Of a DNA stretch of 64,000 nucleotides, positions 10,289 to 20,753 are shown one piece after another. Numbering within the stretch: the first letter of the stretch is position 1; every line of letters begins with the position of its first letter. This DNA is from Dama dama (taxonomy: Eukaryota > Chordata > Mammalia > Artiodactyla > Cervidae): the NCBI RefSeq assembly GCF_033118175.1, contig NC_083681.1, positions 16,386,001 to 16,450,000 on the forward strand, in the 5' to 3' direction. Below the pieces are notes generated by a model that saw nothing but the letters and a program-made list of their open reading frames with translations, searched no databases and had not been told where the DNA came from. A program made the translations under genes and the position numbers.

Positions 10289-11045
10289 AATAATATCACA
10301 AGATTGTTAAAAATGGTATAGGATGCTGAGTGTCCCAATAGGGACAATGAGAGGCCATAAAGGGGAAAAGCAGAGAGAGGCTGAGATGAAGCACCAGGGA
10401 AGTTTGGTGGGTAAAGGAAATGTTTTATATTTTGACTATGGCAGGGCCACACAGGCATATATATTTTCAAATGCACCCAAACATTTACTTAAAATGAGTT
10501 CATTTGATTGCATATAAATTACTCCCAAATTATGTTGGATAAAAAGGAAGAGTATTTCTTGAATAATTCATGTTTTATTTTATAAACTGTGAACCGTCTA
10601 TTCTTCTACTCACAGAGCAACTGTTTATTAAGCACCCAGTATGTTCTGGAGCTGCAAGAGAAAGGTCCCTGCTTCATGGAACATGCCGTATGCCAGGCCC
10701 CATAAGGCTCCTTGAGGTCCCACAAGGACCCACAACTGACCAGTGTCAACAGCGTCATCTCTCAGCGCCAACCTCCCTCTTCCCACCTCACCACTGGGAT
10801 TCCTTCCATCCACTTTCCTTGGCTCAGGCTTCAACAATGCTTCCCATTTTAAATAATGCTTTGGCAACATAAACCTTCTCCTGGATATTGGAAAGGGCAT
10901 GGGAATCCAGTTCAGACTGGGTTCTGAGTAGGCACTTGGTCCCTGTCCTGGTGGCACCTCTTTCCAGATAAATGATTCGACAGTGGGCTGGCACCTGCCC
11001 GCAGCTTCAGTGTTCCTGGGGAGAATCACATCTCTATCTGACATA
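10289..11045. other. Unassigned sequence, weak antisense L2 near 10620
   Basis: Bases about 10620-10690 recall the antisense L2 3' end ('tttattaagcacccagtatg', then 'aaggtccctgcttcatggaa'). The rest is unassigned. Open frames on both strands (10570-10872, 10628-11044) overlap each other and show no domain. Confidence 0.45.
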
Positions 11046-11318
11046 GGGCTGTGAGCTTTAAATGAGATAATTTAAGCACTCTATAAATGCACAGCACTTA
11101 AGCACTTTGTAAGTGATACTTATTATTATCATAACACACATGTGTTTGAGCAAATCACTTAACCTCACTGAACCTTGGTGCCCTCACTTTTAAAACAAAG
11201 TTATTAATAACAGGCTTGTCTACCTCATAAGGTTGGTGTCAGACCCACTGAGATAATAGATGTGAAAGACATTTTATGTATTATAAAGAGCTATTCAGTG
11301 GTAGGCTATTGTTAACAT
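11046..11318 (+). mobile_element. MIR SINE (two adjoining pieces)
   Basis: Bases 11046-11125 resemble the 3' half of MIR ('taaatgagataatttaagca'). Bases 11140-11318 read as a longer MIR from 'gagcaaatcacttaacctca' to 'gagataatagatgtgaaaga'. MIR is an ancient tRNA-derived SINE shared by mammals. Confidence 0.75.
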
Positions 11319-11774
11319 TTTCAATGATACTCTGAGCTGAAAGCTTCTTTTTAAGAGACTCCAAAGAAAAGTGAAAAAAACAGGGAATACAACCTTCATG
11401 TTGTCAGTGCCTTTCTATGACATTTATAAGCAATCTGGAACTCATTCAACTCCATGAGTTAATTTGGTTCCCCTTTGACTCACACAGTCACGGTTGGCAC
11501 ATTGTATTCTGGTCTGCCTGCCTCATCCTCAGCCTTTACTGGACATGCTCAGAGTCAACCAAGAAGACACCTAATTTGAAACAGATTAGAGGCTCCTCAT
11601 CCATGATCTCTGCAGCAGAGCTTCTGCTAGCTTTCCTTGGACCTACCCTGGAAGATTCCATCTCTTTCCAAGTTTTTCAAATCCTCCCATGGGAGAAACA
11701 TCAGCTCTCAGATAATAAGACCAGGGTGTGAGCATCTTCTACTGGATTTGGGAAATGGTCCTGTGGGAGCCAGT
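11319..11774. other. Unassigned sequence
   Basis: A 104-codon open frame at 11417-11731 shows no domain or signal peptide and no recognised relative. I see no repeat family. Confidence 0.5.
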
Positions 11775-12092
11775 CAATCCTGTCAAACCAGTCAGTCCTG
11801 AAGGAAATCAACCCTGAATACTCACTGGAAGGACTGATTCTGAGCTGAAGGTCTTTGGCCACTTGATACAAAGAGCTGATTCATTGGGAAAGACTCTGAT
11901 GCTGGGAAAGACTGAGGGCAGGAGGAGAAGGGGGCAACAGAGGACGAGATGGTTTGATGGCATTACCGACTCAACGGACAGGAGCTTGAACAAAGTCTGA
12001 GAGAGAGTGAAAGACGGGGAAGGCTGATGTGCTGCAGTCCATGGGGTCTCAAAGAGTCGGAAACGACTGTGGGACTGAAAAACAACAGCAGC
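11775..12092 (+). mobile_element. BovB 3' end, diverged
   Basis: It runs from 'gtcaatcctgtcaaacc' through 'gctgggaaagactgagggca' to 'cggaaacgactgtgggactg'. Internal gaps and substitutions make it older than the copies at 0.5 and 58 kb. Confidence 0.88.
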
Positions 12093-13261
12093 CCGTAAGA
12101 GCAGACATGGTGCCTTTGCCCTGGAAATTGTCAGACTACTGCTTATTCAAGAGAGAAGCAATATCCACTATGAAAAAGACTCTTCCCCGTTAGGGCCTCC
12201 TTTCCAATGGAAACATCTTTCAGGAGGTGTGAGGAGGGGCCCAGTCTGTGTTATATTCCTGGAAGCCTTGTTTACCCAGTCACTGTCCGTATCTAAACCT
12301 GTTGGTCCCCAGGAAAGTAGACCAGTCCTTCAGCCTCTCGGATTCTAGGGTGAGTGGAGGTAATATTTGCCTTAAAGGTTACAAGGTGTAAATGTAAAAA
12401 AAACATGTGAAATTCTTAGAATGAAGCCTGATGAATAATGAGAACTCACAAAGAGTAGGATAACCAGACAACTCATCAATATCTGTAATTTATCAGGATG
12501 CTTTTGAGAGCTAAAGGGGCACTGCACAGACTGGGTGTTGGAAGAGCAGTGTGAAAAGGCCTCTCACAAGCAAACAGTAAAATGCAGTAGAGTCAGGCTA
12601 AACAATACTGCACAGTACTGTACTGGCTAGTACAGTGAGGCTATGATATGAGCTAGACTTGGCTGCAGGGATGGGTGTGCAGGCAACAGTGACTGGGAAC
12701 TGCTTGCTGTGTGTGTCCTTGGAATTGTTCCTTGGATCCCTAAGAGTTACTGAGCCCTACCTGAGGCTCAGGTAAGGATGTGTCTCTCTGATGATCTGCC
12801 ATAGTGACAGTGGGAAGAACGGTCCTCATATGTGGGCTTTCTCCGTTGTCCTTGGGAAGTCATCCTCCAGCATCTGAGCCCTATCACAGCCACCGCTAAA
12901 GACTGGTGCTGAACGCCCCAGTGTCACTGAGTTCTTCTGTCCCCCATTGAAATTCCAGAAGGACAGGCCAAAGGAAACCTCTTATTAGGCCCAGCCCATT
13001 TGCCAACTGGCTGAGGGGAGAGTGAAAAATTAGTGCACTGTGGTTCAGGTAAGGAATCGTTCCCCTCTCGGTGCATACTGCCAAACTGAGAGCCTGATAT
13101 GGAGAGTAGGCGAGAAGCTACTATGTCCCCAAAACCACATCCATCATGGCCACAACCTTCAATGGGCTTTCAACTTTTGGGTGTGAATACCTCCTTTTGC
13201 TTTGTGAATACAAAGCAGGTATTTGTGAATACCTCTACTGCCCTCCCCACCCACCATATTA
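12093..13261. other. Unassigned sequence, over 1 kb
   Basis: No recognised repeat or gene. A short imperfect palindromic run around 12603-12635 ('actgcacagtactgtactgg') and a repeat of 'gtgaatacct' at 13180-13235 are the only local structures I notice. Confidence 0.55.
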
Positions 13262-13376
13262 ATTGGCTTGCTCATTCATTCATTCACCAGCTCTTACAGG
13301 ACACTTTGAATTCTAAGCATTGAGGATACAGTAGTGAATAAGTTACAAAAGTCCTTAGTCTTATTACATTCTAGAG

Positions 13377-13592
13377 TTGTGTTGTTCAGTATGATAGACA
13401 ATAACTACGTGAGACTGTTTACATTTAAAGTAATTAACATTAAATTTTAAACAAAATTAGAAATTCAGTTTTCTAAGTTGCCATTGCCACATTTCAGATG
13501 CTTGATGGTCACATGTGGCTTGTGAATATATACTGAATGCCTTCAAAAAAGAACATTTCCTCCATTAGAGAAACTTCTATTGGACGACACTG
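13377..13592 (+). mobile_element. Non-autonomous hAT-Charlie-type element
   Basis: A 216-bp insert sits inside L2 and is flanked by a perfect 8-bp duplication, TTCTAGAG, at 13369-13376 and 13593-13600. Eight base pairs is the hAT target size. The right end reads GACACTG, as expected of a CAGTG..CACTG hAT terminus; the left end is eroded. Internal text ('tcacatgtggcttgtgaata') fits a mammalian Charlie-derived MITE, but I do not fix the family name. Confidence 0.8.
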
Positions 13593-13805
13593 TTCTAGAG
13601 GGAGGAGTACAGCAGAAATGTAATAAACAAGTGAACAGCCAACTAGATCAGATGGTGATAATAGTGCTTTGGAGGAATATTTAGTAAAACAAGGTGTCTA
13701 CAGTGTGTGCTGGCGAAAGGTGGTTAGTGGCTAGAGTGGGGAGGTGATATCTTCCTGATAATCAGAGCTGATCTCTTTCTTAAAATATTAAAATAGTGCC
13801 TTCCA

Positions 13806-14393
13806 CTGTTTATAATAGCCAGGACATGGAAGCAACCTAGATGCCCATCAGCAGATGAATGGATAAGGAAGCTGTGGTACATATACACCATGGAATATTA
13901 CTCAGCCATTAAAAAGAATTCATTTGAACCAGTCCTAATGAGATGGATGAAGCTGGAGCCCATTATACAGAGTGAAGTAAGCCAGAAAGATAAAGAACAT
14001 TACAGCATACTGACACATGTATATGGAATTTAGAAAGGTGATAACGATAACCCTATATGCAGAACAGAAAAAGAGACACAGAAATACAGAACAGACTTTT
14101 GAACTTTGTGGGAGAATGTGAGGGTGGGATATTTCAAAAGAACAGCATGTATACTATCTATGGTGAAACAGATCACCAGCCCAGGAGGGATGCACGAGAC
14201 AAGTGCTCCGGCCTGGTGCACTGGGAAGACCCAGAGGAATCAGGTGGAGCGGGAGGTGGGAGGGGGGATCGGGATTGGGAATACATGTAAATCCATGGCT
14301 GATTCATATCAATGTATGACAAAACCCACTGGAAAAAAATAATAATAATAATTAAAAAAAATTTAAAAAAAAAATAAATAAATAAAATAAAAT
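13806..14393 (+). mobile_element. Ruminant L1, 5'-truncated, inside L2
   Basis: It starts within ORF2 at 'ctgtttataatagccagg' and runs to a long (A/AAT)n tail. The target duplication AAAATAGTGCCTTCCA is a perfect 16 bp at 13790-13805 and 14394-14409. Confidence 0.96.
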
Positions 14394-14904
14394 AAAATAG
14401 TGCCTTCCAATCAGTAAACAAACATGGCCTGAAGCCTCTCTGCTGTTGTTCATGCCACCAAGTTGGCTATCCTGGCCTCTCTTTTGGAATCCTCCCTACA
14501 ATTAAGTTATTAAAAGATGAATTCATAGCTCAACTGTGGACAACCAAGACCCTGATCTTTGCTCTGTGCCCTTGACTATTCTGATTGGTTCAGTATTCAT
14601 CCTATAATGTTTAAAAAACATTTTGAATATCACCCTTGTTTAGATGTAACTCAAGCAGGTCTTGAGACAAATGAAGGAAGGAGCCACCGGGATATGGAGA
14701 GAAAAGCATTCTAGGCAGAGGAAATAGCAAGCGCAAAGGCTGTGAGGCTGGAACAGAGTGATTATCATCCAGGAAAAGCCGGGAGATCACTGTGGCTGGG
14801 GACATGGTGAACAAGACTTCCAGAAAGTAGTAGAGGTTGAAGTCAGAAAAATAAAGGAAGTTGTGGATCATGAAAGGCCTTGTGGGTCATTTGTACCATT
14901 TTTT

Positions 14905-15335
14905 TTTTTTTTTACAACTGCAAAACCCAGTGGCTTAAATCAATAAGCTTCTTCTACTGCTCATGAGTCTATGGCTCAGCTGGGCTCTGATGACCTTGGC
15001 CAGTCTGGGCTTATCTCAGCTGGACTCGCTGAGGGTGGTAGCTTGGCCCAAGGCTGGCTATTCTGGGATGGCCCCATTCTCATGCCTGACTGTTGACTGG
15101 CTGCCAGCTGGGGCAAGGAGGCGCCTGGACCACACATCTCTCGCCAGCCTGCAGGCTAGCCTGGGCTTGTTTACATGGGCAGAGCAGGGTTCCAAGAAAG
15201 CCTCAGGCTCAGGGGTGGCACGTCATCCTGTACAGTGCATTCTGCCAAAGCAAATCACAGGGCCAGTCCAGATTCAAGGGGTAGGGAATAGATTCCACCT
15301 CTTAATGGGATGAGTTGCATAGTTGCTTTGCAAAG
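14905..15335 (-). mobile_element. MaLR (MLT1-like) solo LTR, antisense
   Basis: After a T-run it reads 'ccagtggcttaaatcaataa', 'tatggctcagctgggctctg' and, at the far end, 'ggtagggaatagattccacc'. This is the antisense pattern of MLT1-type LTRs of the non-autonomous ERVL-MaLR group. The 116-codon open frame at 14963-15313 lies in it and is not a gene. Confidence 0.7.
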
Positions 15336-15909
15336 GAGGCAGATACAGGGAGAGCTGGAGAACTGTGATCATTCATGCAGTCAACTTACCACCGCACTGT
15401 AAAGACTGACTTTGTCTCTGAGGGATGCCATTAAGGTTTGTAGGGAGAAAGGTCACATCATTCAATTTATGTCTTAAAGTGATTCCTCTGGTAGTAGTCT
15501 TGAGAATAGACTGTAGGAGACAAGGGCAGATGCAGAAAGACCAGGTAGAAAGTTTTGCAAGAAACTAAGAGAGAGATAATCATGACCTGGGAAATGATGC
15601 TGGTGGTGAAATTGTAAGAAACGGGAGATTCTGAATTAGATTCATCATCAGATCAATGGATTACATGTGAATTAGACAAAGGGTATCAAAGATGGCTTCA
15701 AGTTTATTGACCAACCAAAGCAGCTGGAAAAGTAGAGAAAGTTGTAGAAAATGCAGGTTTGTGAAGAAAGATTAGGAGTCTCTGCTAGAGGTTGAAGTTT
15801 GATGTATCCATTCAATATTAGAGTTATGATGCTGATTATACAATTAGATACACTAGCCTGGAGTTGGGATGGATAAATAAATGTGGGGATTATTGGCATA
15901 TAGATGGTA

Positions 15910-15983
15910 TTTAATTTTTTTATTGAAGTACAGTTGACTTACAACATTGTGTTAATTATGGCTGAACAGAAAAGTGATTCAGG

Positions 15984-16036
<53 letters not shown>

Positions 16037-16053
16037 CATCTTCTTTAGCCATT
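15910..16053 (-). mobile_element. L1 3' UTR fragment, antisense, with (AC)n
   Basis: 'attgaagtacagttgactta' is the antisense artiodactyl L1 3' UTR. An (AC)n tract of about 46 bp (15988-16034) has expanded inside it. The duplication CATATAGATGGTA/CATATAAATGGTA flanks it at 15897-15909 and 16054-16066 (one mismatch). Confidence 0.85.
15988..16034. repeat. (AC)n microsatellite
   Basis: An uninterrupted AC dinucleotide tract lies within the L1 3' UTR fragment. Confidence 0.98.
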
Positions 16054-16290
16054 CATATAAATGGTATGGCATTGGTTGAGCCCACCATGAGAGTAAGTAT
16101 AGTTAAAGAAGAAAAGAAGACAAAGGACTGACTGCAGAAACCCAAAGAGGACCAACCAGTGAATCAGAAAAAAAACCAAGTGTCCTGGGAGCCTTGTGTG
16201 AGAAGCACATAAAGGAGGAGGGGGCAGATTAGCTGGGTCACCACCAACCCCAGCTTCCAGCTGAGAAGTTCTTGGAAGATGGAAGAGTTT

Positions 16291-16922
16291 GAAGTATTTC
16301 TCTGGAATGGGTAATTGTTTCCTCAATCTTATGCATATTAAAAGATAAATATGTGGCCTTGGTCTTTGCCTGAGGCTCTCAGTGTCAATAGGCAGCCTGA
16401 GCTATTGCAGGGCAGGGGTTCATTTACCTCCTGTTGCTAGAATTCTCCAAGAAGCTGTCTCTGGCCCCCACAACAGAAACATCTGCCCTATGACTCTGCT
16501 GAGGGCAGTATTTCTCAACAGAAGCACCACTGCCTAGAATGTTGTGCACACCAAGAAATGTTGGGTAAGCAGTGAGTAAAGGAATGAGGAAACAAATGGG
16601 CAAGTGAAGAATGAAGTTAGAAACTAGTTAGTGAACAATAAAACGAAAGTGACAGGCAAATCCTGAGGCCTGGGAAAGAAAAAGCATGAGGGACTTGACC
16701 CACGAGGTTTCCTGTGAGATTTGCATTGATCGTACCCCTGGCTGCCCCCTCCTTAAAGTGTTTCACCCTCCCCTCGCCCTACCAGACACAGCTCCCTACT
16801 TCCCCTTTCTCATTTTACAAAGTTCCTGGCTCTACCCGAGAGGTAGAGGGACACAGGACCGAATATTAGCTACCGAATATTAGCTGAATTAATATCTGAG
16901 TTTCATAGGATCCTAGTGAAGA
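16291..16922. other. Unassigned sequence with a 14-bp tandem duplication
   Basis: No gene is recognised. The 14-mer ACCGAATATTAGCT is repeated perfectly in tandem at 16858-16871 and 16872-16885, just left of the CpG-rich islet. Confidence 0.6.
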
Positions 16923-17195
16923 TTTTTTTTTTTTTTTTTTAATGAAGCGCGTAAAGCGCTATCCATATGGAAGGAAATTTATTTTCCATAGAACCGGGTA
17001 AATGCACACTATCAAATAGTGTCAGAGGAAAAAGAGAGAGTTACACGACAGCTCCACGCAGAAGGAAACGCGGGAAGGCGGCAGCACAGGCCTAAGTGAA
17101 GGTGGCAAAGCAAAAGGAGGGCAGGGAAGTCCAAGATGGCGGCCGGAAGTTGTCTTAGGATCACGGATCACGTCATTCCCCGCCCCCCACCCCCC
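16923..17195 (-). promoter_or_regulatory. CpG-rich islet: promoter-like motifs and/or short retrocopy
   Basis: A 270-bp patch is rich in CpG, unlike its surroundings. Read on the minus strand it has a GC box (17185-17178), a CRE-like TGACGTG (17175-17169), an ETS site ACTTCCGG (17150-17143) and a YY1-type GCCGCCATCTT (17143-17133). This set and order are typical of TATA-less housekeeping promoters. Downstream on the same strand are an ATG with 16 codons (16989-16939), an AATAAA (16983-16978) and then a run of 18 A (16940-16923). CCTAGTGAAG (16912-16921) and CCTAAGTGAAG (17091-17101) could be a target duplication around a 168-bp retrocopy. It could also be a live promoter. I cannot decide. Confidence 0.4.
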
Positions 17196-17205
17196 AAGGG
17201 TTTAG

Positions 17206-17490
17206 TGCTGCTGCTGCTAAGTCGCTTCAGTCGTGTCCAACTCTGTGCGACCCCGTAGATGGCAGCCCATCAGGCTCCCCCGTCCCTGGGATTCTCCAGG
17301 CGAGAACACTGGAGTGGGTTGCCATTTCCTTCTCCAATGCATGAAAGTGAAAAGTGAAAGTGAAGTCGCTCAGTCATGTCCGACTCTTAGTGACCCCATG
17401 GACCGCAGCCTACCAGGCTCCTCCATCCATGAGATTGTCCAGGCAAGAGTGCTGGAGTGGGTTGCCATTGCTTTCTCCGAGGTTTTTTTT
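17206..17490 (-). mobile_element. Bov-A2 SINE (dimer)
   Basis: Two antisense A units (17206-17340 and 17358-17490) are joined by the usual AAAGTGAAAAGTGAAAG linker, and the first carries the (CTG)n start. TTTAGTG at about 17200-17206 recurs near 17490, a likely target duplication. Confidence 0.95.
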
Positions 17491-17856
17491 AGTGAGCTCT
17501 CTGCATTCCTGAGATTCTTTGCACGAGTGAATTTTATTTCCCTACGAGGCAATCAGCAGTTTTGAGGTAGATGATATGGGATAGAGAAGGCCACCTTCTC
17601 CTGAGTGGAGACACTGAGAAACCTGAGGAAGTAGGCTTGGGAGAGGATGCAGACAGCAACAGCAAAGGGCTTTTGATGGGCTCTTGCTGAAGAGTGGAAT
17701 TCAAGCCTGAGAGTAGGAAAATCTCTGAGGGAAAAGCAAGCTTGGAGTAGCATTTAGGAAACTCACTTTTGTACAGTGTGAGGTGAATTATTTGGTATAA
17801 ATAATGGAGTCTATGGAACCTCAAAGGAGGCTGAAGTAAGCTAGTAATGATCTATT
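17491..17856. other. Unassigned sequence
   Basis: Overlapping open frames on the minus strand (17534-17824, 17553-17753) show no domain. No repeat is recognised. Confidence 0.5.
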
Positions 17857-18660
17857 GTTGTTGTTCAGTCACTCAGTCGTGTCCAACTCTTTGCAGCCCC
17901 ACGGACTGGAGCACACCAGGCTTCCCTGTTCTTCACCATGTCCCAGAGTTTGTTCAAACTCGTGTCCATTGAGTCAGTGACACCATCCAACCATCTTGTC
18001 CTCTGTCATCCCCTTCTCCCCCTGCCTTCGATCTTTCCCAGCATCAGGGTCTTTTCTAATGAGTGGGCTCTTCACATCAGGTGGCCAAAGTACTAGAGTT
18101 TCATCTTTAGCATCAGTCCTTTCAATGAATAGTCAGGATTGATTTCCTTTAGGATTGACTAGTTTGATCTCCTTGTAGTCCAAGAGACTCTCAAGAGTCT
18201 TCTCCAACACCACAGTTCAAAGATACCAATTCTTTGGCACTCAACCTTCTTTATGGTCCAACTCTCACATACATACATGACTTCTGGTAAAACCATAGCT
18301 TTGACTATATGGACCTTAGTTGGCAAAGTAATGTCTCTGCTTTTAAATACACTGTCCAGGTTTGTCATAGCTTTTCTTCCAAGGAGCAAGAGTCTTTTAA
18401 TTTCGTGGCTGCAGTCACCATCTGCAGTGATTTTGGAGCCCAAGAAAATAAAGTCTGTCACTGTTTCCATTGTTCCCCCATCTATTTGCCATGAAGTGAT
18501 GAGACTGGATGCTAAGATCTTAGGTTTTTGAATGTATCTTTCACCTTCATCAAGAGGCTCTTTAGTTCCTCTTTGCTTTCTGCCATAAGGGTGGTGTCAT
18601 CTGCATACCTGAGATTATTGATATTTCTCCCAGCAATCTTGGTTCCAGTTTGTAATGATC
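17857..18660 (-). mobile_element. BovB LINE 3' part, ~800 bp, antisense
   Basis: It begins with the antisense 3' end ('cagtcactcagtcgtgtcca') and continues past the usual truncation point into the ORF2 C-terminal region. A 103-codon minus-strand frame (18470-18159) with the stretch 'FIFLGSKITADGDCSHEIKR' is an RTE ORF2 C-terminal remnant. Confidence 0.93.
18159..18470 (-). pseudogene. BovB ORF2 C-terminal fragment
   Basis: About 100 open codons match the region downstream of the RTE reverse-transcriptase domain (FLGSKITADGDCSHEIKR, then the 'WTIKKVECQRI' segment). It has no endonuclease or RT core. It is 5'-truncated and cannot function. Confidence 0.75.
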
Positions 18661-19724
18661 AATTGCCACCATTTATTTTCCTTTTATTATGCCTGTCTCT
18701 TTCCCCTCTCCCTGCCCATGCTTGAGAGTGGCTTGGCAGTTTCAATGATCTAGTCTAAACAGTTGTCTCCCCACCCCATCACTGGCAACCTCTCTCTCCC
18801 CTTGTGCCACCAGGAGCATTCATGTTGCTGGGAAAGGGGCCTCTGTGACACAGTGCAGACTGCATGAACTTGCACATGACCCCTTCCCAGCTCACTCCCA
18901 TGCTGGAGTATTCACCCTGGCAGACAAAAAGGAAAAATGCAGGCACCATGAGGATAACCCAGAACAATGTACACAGTTTCCAACATAAACTCTGTAACTC
19001 AGGGCTCCCACTGCAGAACAGCCAATAACTTTTGCTGAACCATCCAAGCCCAAGGAAAAAGCAACCCACTGTGAAAGAACAAAGGTGGCCTCAGCCCAGG
19101 CCTGTACCCACCAGTCAGGAGAGGCAGGAGACAGCACCTCTGGGTAAGCTTGGTCCTTGGACGGCTGCCAACTGAGCTGTCCTGAGCATGACAAGGCAAA
19201 GGAGAGGCCAAACCAGCCCAATCAATGAGAAACAGATCTGCCCTAAAAATATTAATGAAGCAAAAGGTACAGTTAAATATCCATGGTCAGGGTTTGGAAT
19301 CCTTTGAGTCAACTAGTCATAAGAAGACAGGTTTCAAGACCTGTTGTTGTACCAAGACCTTTGGTTGTACCAGCAGACATTCCAAGAAAGGACTGTCCTT
19401 CTCCCATAGAATCTGCACTTGATCACACTGGAATAACTGTGAGGAAGCCTATTTGGGAGCAGAGGGATGGACTAGATGAACCCATGAGGTCATATATTCC
19501 AGGTCAGACAGGCCGTGCTGGTGAGACTCGTAGCTGTGATGAGAAGAAATCTGATGGTGAGGAAACAGAAGCAAAGATCAGGAGAAGAAAATCGGAGGAG
19601 AAGAGGCCTTCTCAGTTCTCAAGTATTTGTCGAGGTCTCCCTGAGAGCTGAGCACAGTGAGGGAAGGGTACAAAATAACATAGACCATCCTACCCCTCAA
19701 GGTACTTGTGTATATATATGTATC
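18661..19724. other. Unassigned ~1 kb block
   Basis: This block between two BovB copies matches no repeat I recognise. It contains the open frame at 19283-19651. Antisense frames at 18779-19312 overlap each other and look like shadows. Confidence 0.5.
19283..19651 (+). other. Open frame of 122 codons, unknown; possible coding remnant
   Basis: The frame starts with ATG and is proline/valine-rich in residues 18-35 (RRQVSRPVVVPRPLVVPADI). It then becomes highly charged at the C-terminus (residues 83-113, many Lys, Glu and Arg). I recognise no domain, signal peptide or membrane segment. It lies in non-repetitive sequence between two BovB copies, has no visible Kozak preference, and overlaps other-frame ORFs at 19225-19422 and 19515-19853. 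It could be a processed-pseudogene piece, an exon, or chance. I claim no function. Confidence 0.15.
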
Positions 19725-20462
19725 AGTTCAGTTCAGTTCAGTCACTCAGTCATGTCTGACTCTTTGCAACCCCATGAATCGCAGCACGCCAGGCCTCCCT
19801 GTCCATCACAAACTCCCCGAGTTTACTCAAACTCATGCCTATCAAGTCGGTGATGCCATACAGCCATCTCATCCTCTGTCGTCCCCTTCTCCTCCTGCCC
19901 TCAATCCCTCCCAGCATCAGGGTCTTTTCCAATGAGTCAACTCTTCGCATGAGGGGGCCAAAGTATTGGAGTTTCAGCTTCAGTATCAGTCCTTCCAATG
20001 AACACCCAGGACTGATCTCCTTCAGGATGGACTGGTTGGATCTCCTTGCAGTCCAAGGGACTCTCAAGAGTCTTCTCCAGCACCACAGTTCAAAGCATCA
20101 ATTCTTCAGCGCTCAGCTTTCTTCACAGTCCAACTCTCACATCCATACATGACCACTGGGAAAACCATAGCCTTGACCAGACAGACCTTTGTTGGCAAAG
20201 TAATGTTTCTGCTTTTTAATATGCTATCTAGGTTGGTCATAACTTTCCTTCTAAGGAGTAAGTGTCTTTTAATTTCATGGCTGCAGTGACCATCTGCAGT
20301 GATTTTGGAGCCCCCAAAAACAAAGTCTGACACTGTTTCCACTGTCTCCCCATCTATTTCCCATGAGGGGATGGGACCAGATGCCATGATCTTAGTTTTC
20401 TGAATGTTGAGTTTTAAGTCAACTTTTTCACTCTCCTCTTTCACCTTCATCAAGAGGCTCTT
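19725..20462 (-). mobile_element. BovB LINE 3' part, ~740 bp, antisense
   Basis: It begins exactly with the antisense 3' terminus 'cagttcagttcagtcactca' and extends into the ORF2 C-terminal region at 'caagaggctcttt'. A 115-codon minus-strand frame (20453-20106) with 'FVFGGSKITADGHCSHEIKR' is the ORF2 remnant. Confidence 0.95.
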
Positions 20463-20515
20463 TAATATATGTATGTATGTGTGTGTGTGTGTGTGTGTGT
20501 ATACATATATTAGTG
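20463..20515. repeat. (TG)n/(TATG)n microsatellite
   Basis: The tract sits at the 5'-truncated end of the BovB copy and abuts a Bov-tA. Confidence 0.9.
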
Positions 20516-20529
20516 TGTATATCTATGTG

Positions 20530-20753
20530 TGTGCTGTGTGTGCTAAGTCACTTCAGTCGTGTCTGACTCTTTGTGATCCTGTGGACTGTAGCCCACTAGG
20601 ATCCTCTGTCCACGGGATTCTCCAGGCAAGAATACTGGAGTGGGTTGCCATTTCCTTCTCCAGGGGATATTGCCAACCCAGGGATCGAACCTGCATCTCT
20701 TATGGCTCCTGCATTGGCAGGCAGGTTCTTTACCACTAGAGCCACCTGGGTCT
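20530..20753 (-). mobile_element. Bov-tA SINE
   Basis: It runs from 'gctaagtcacttcagtcgtg' to 'ctagagccacctgggtc'. The antisense Pol III B box (ggatcgaacc) is intact near 20683. Confidence 0.93.

Larger units (their letters stand above)
13262..16290 (-). mobile_element. L2 LINE, antisense, dismembered by four insertions
   Basis: Antisense L2 text appears in collinear order at 13262-13376, 13593-13805, about 14615-14900, 15465-15909 and 16054-16290. It starts from the 3' end ('cattcattcattcaccag') and moves into the element body ('gcattctaggcagaggaaat', 'gagaatagactgtaggagac'). The gaps hold a hAT element, two L1s and a MaLR LTR. L2 is a CR1-like LINE that stopped moving early in mammalian history. 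Confidence 0.8.

Noticed and set aside
12600..12640. Palindrome-like stretch around CAGTACTGTACTGG
   Set aside because: It is short and imperfect, with no companion feature to suggest a functional hairpin.
14963..15313. 116-residue open frame, GC-rich
   Set aside because: It lies in an antisense MaLR LTR.
19515..19853. 112-residue frame
   Set aside because: It runs into antisense BovB and overlaps another frame.
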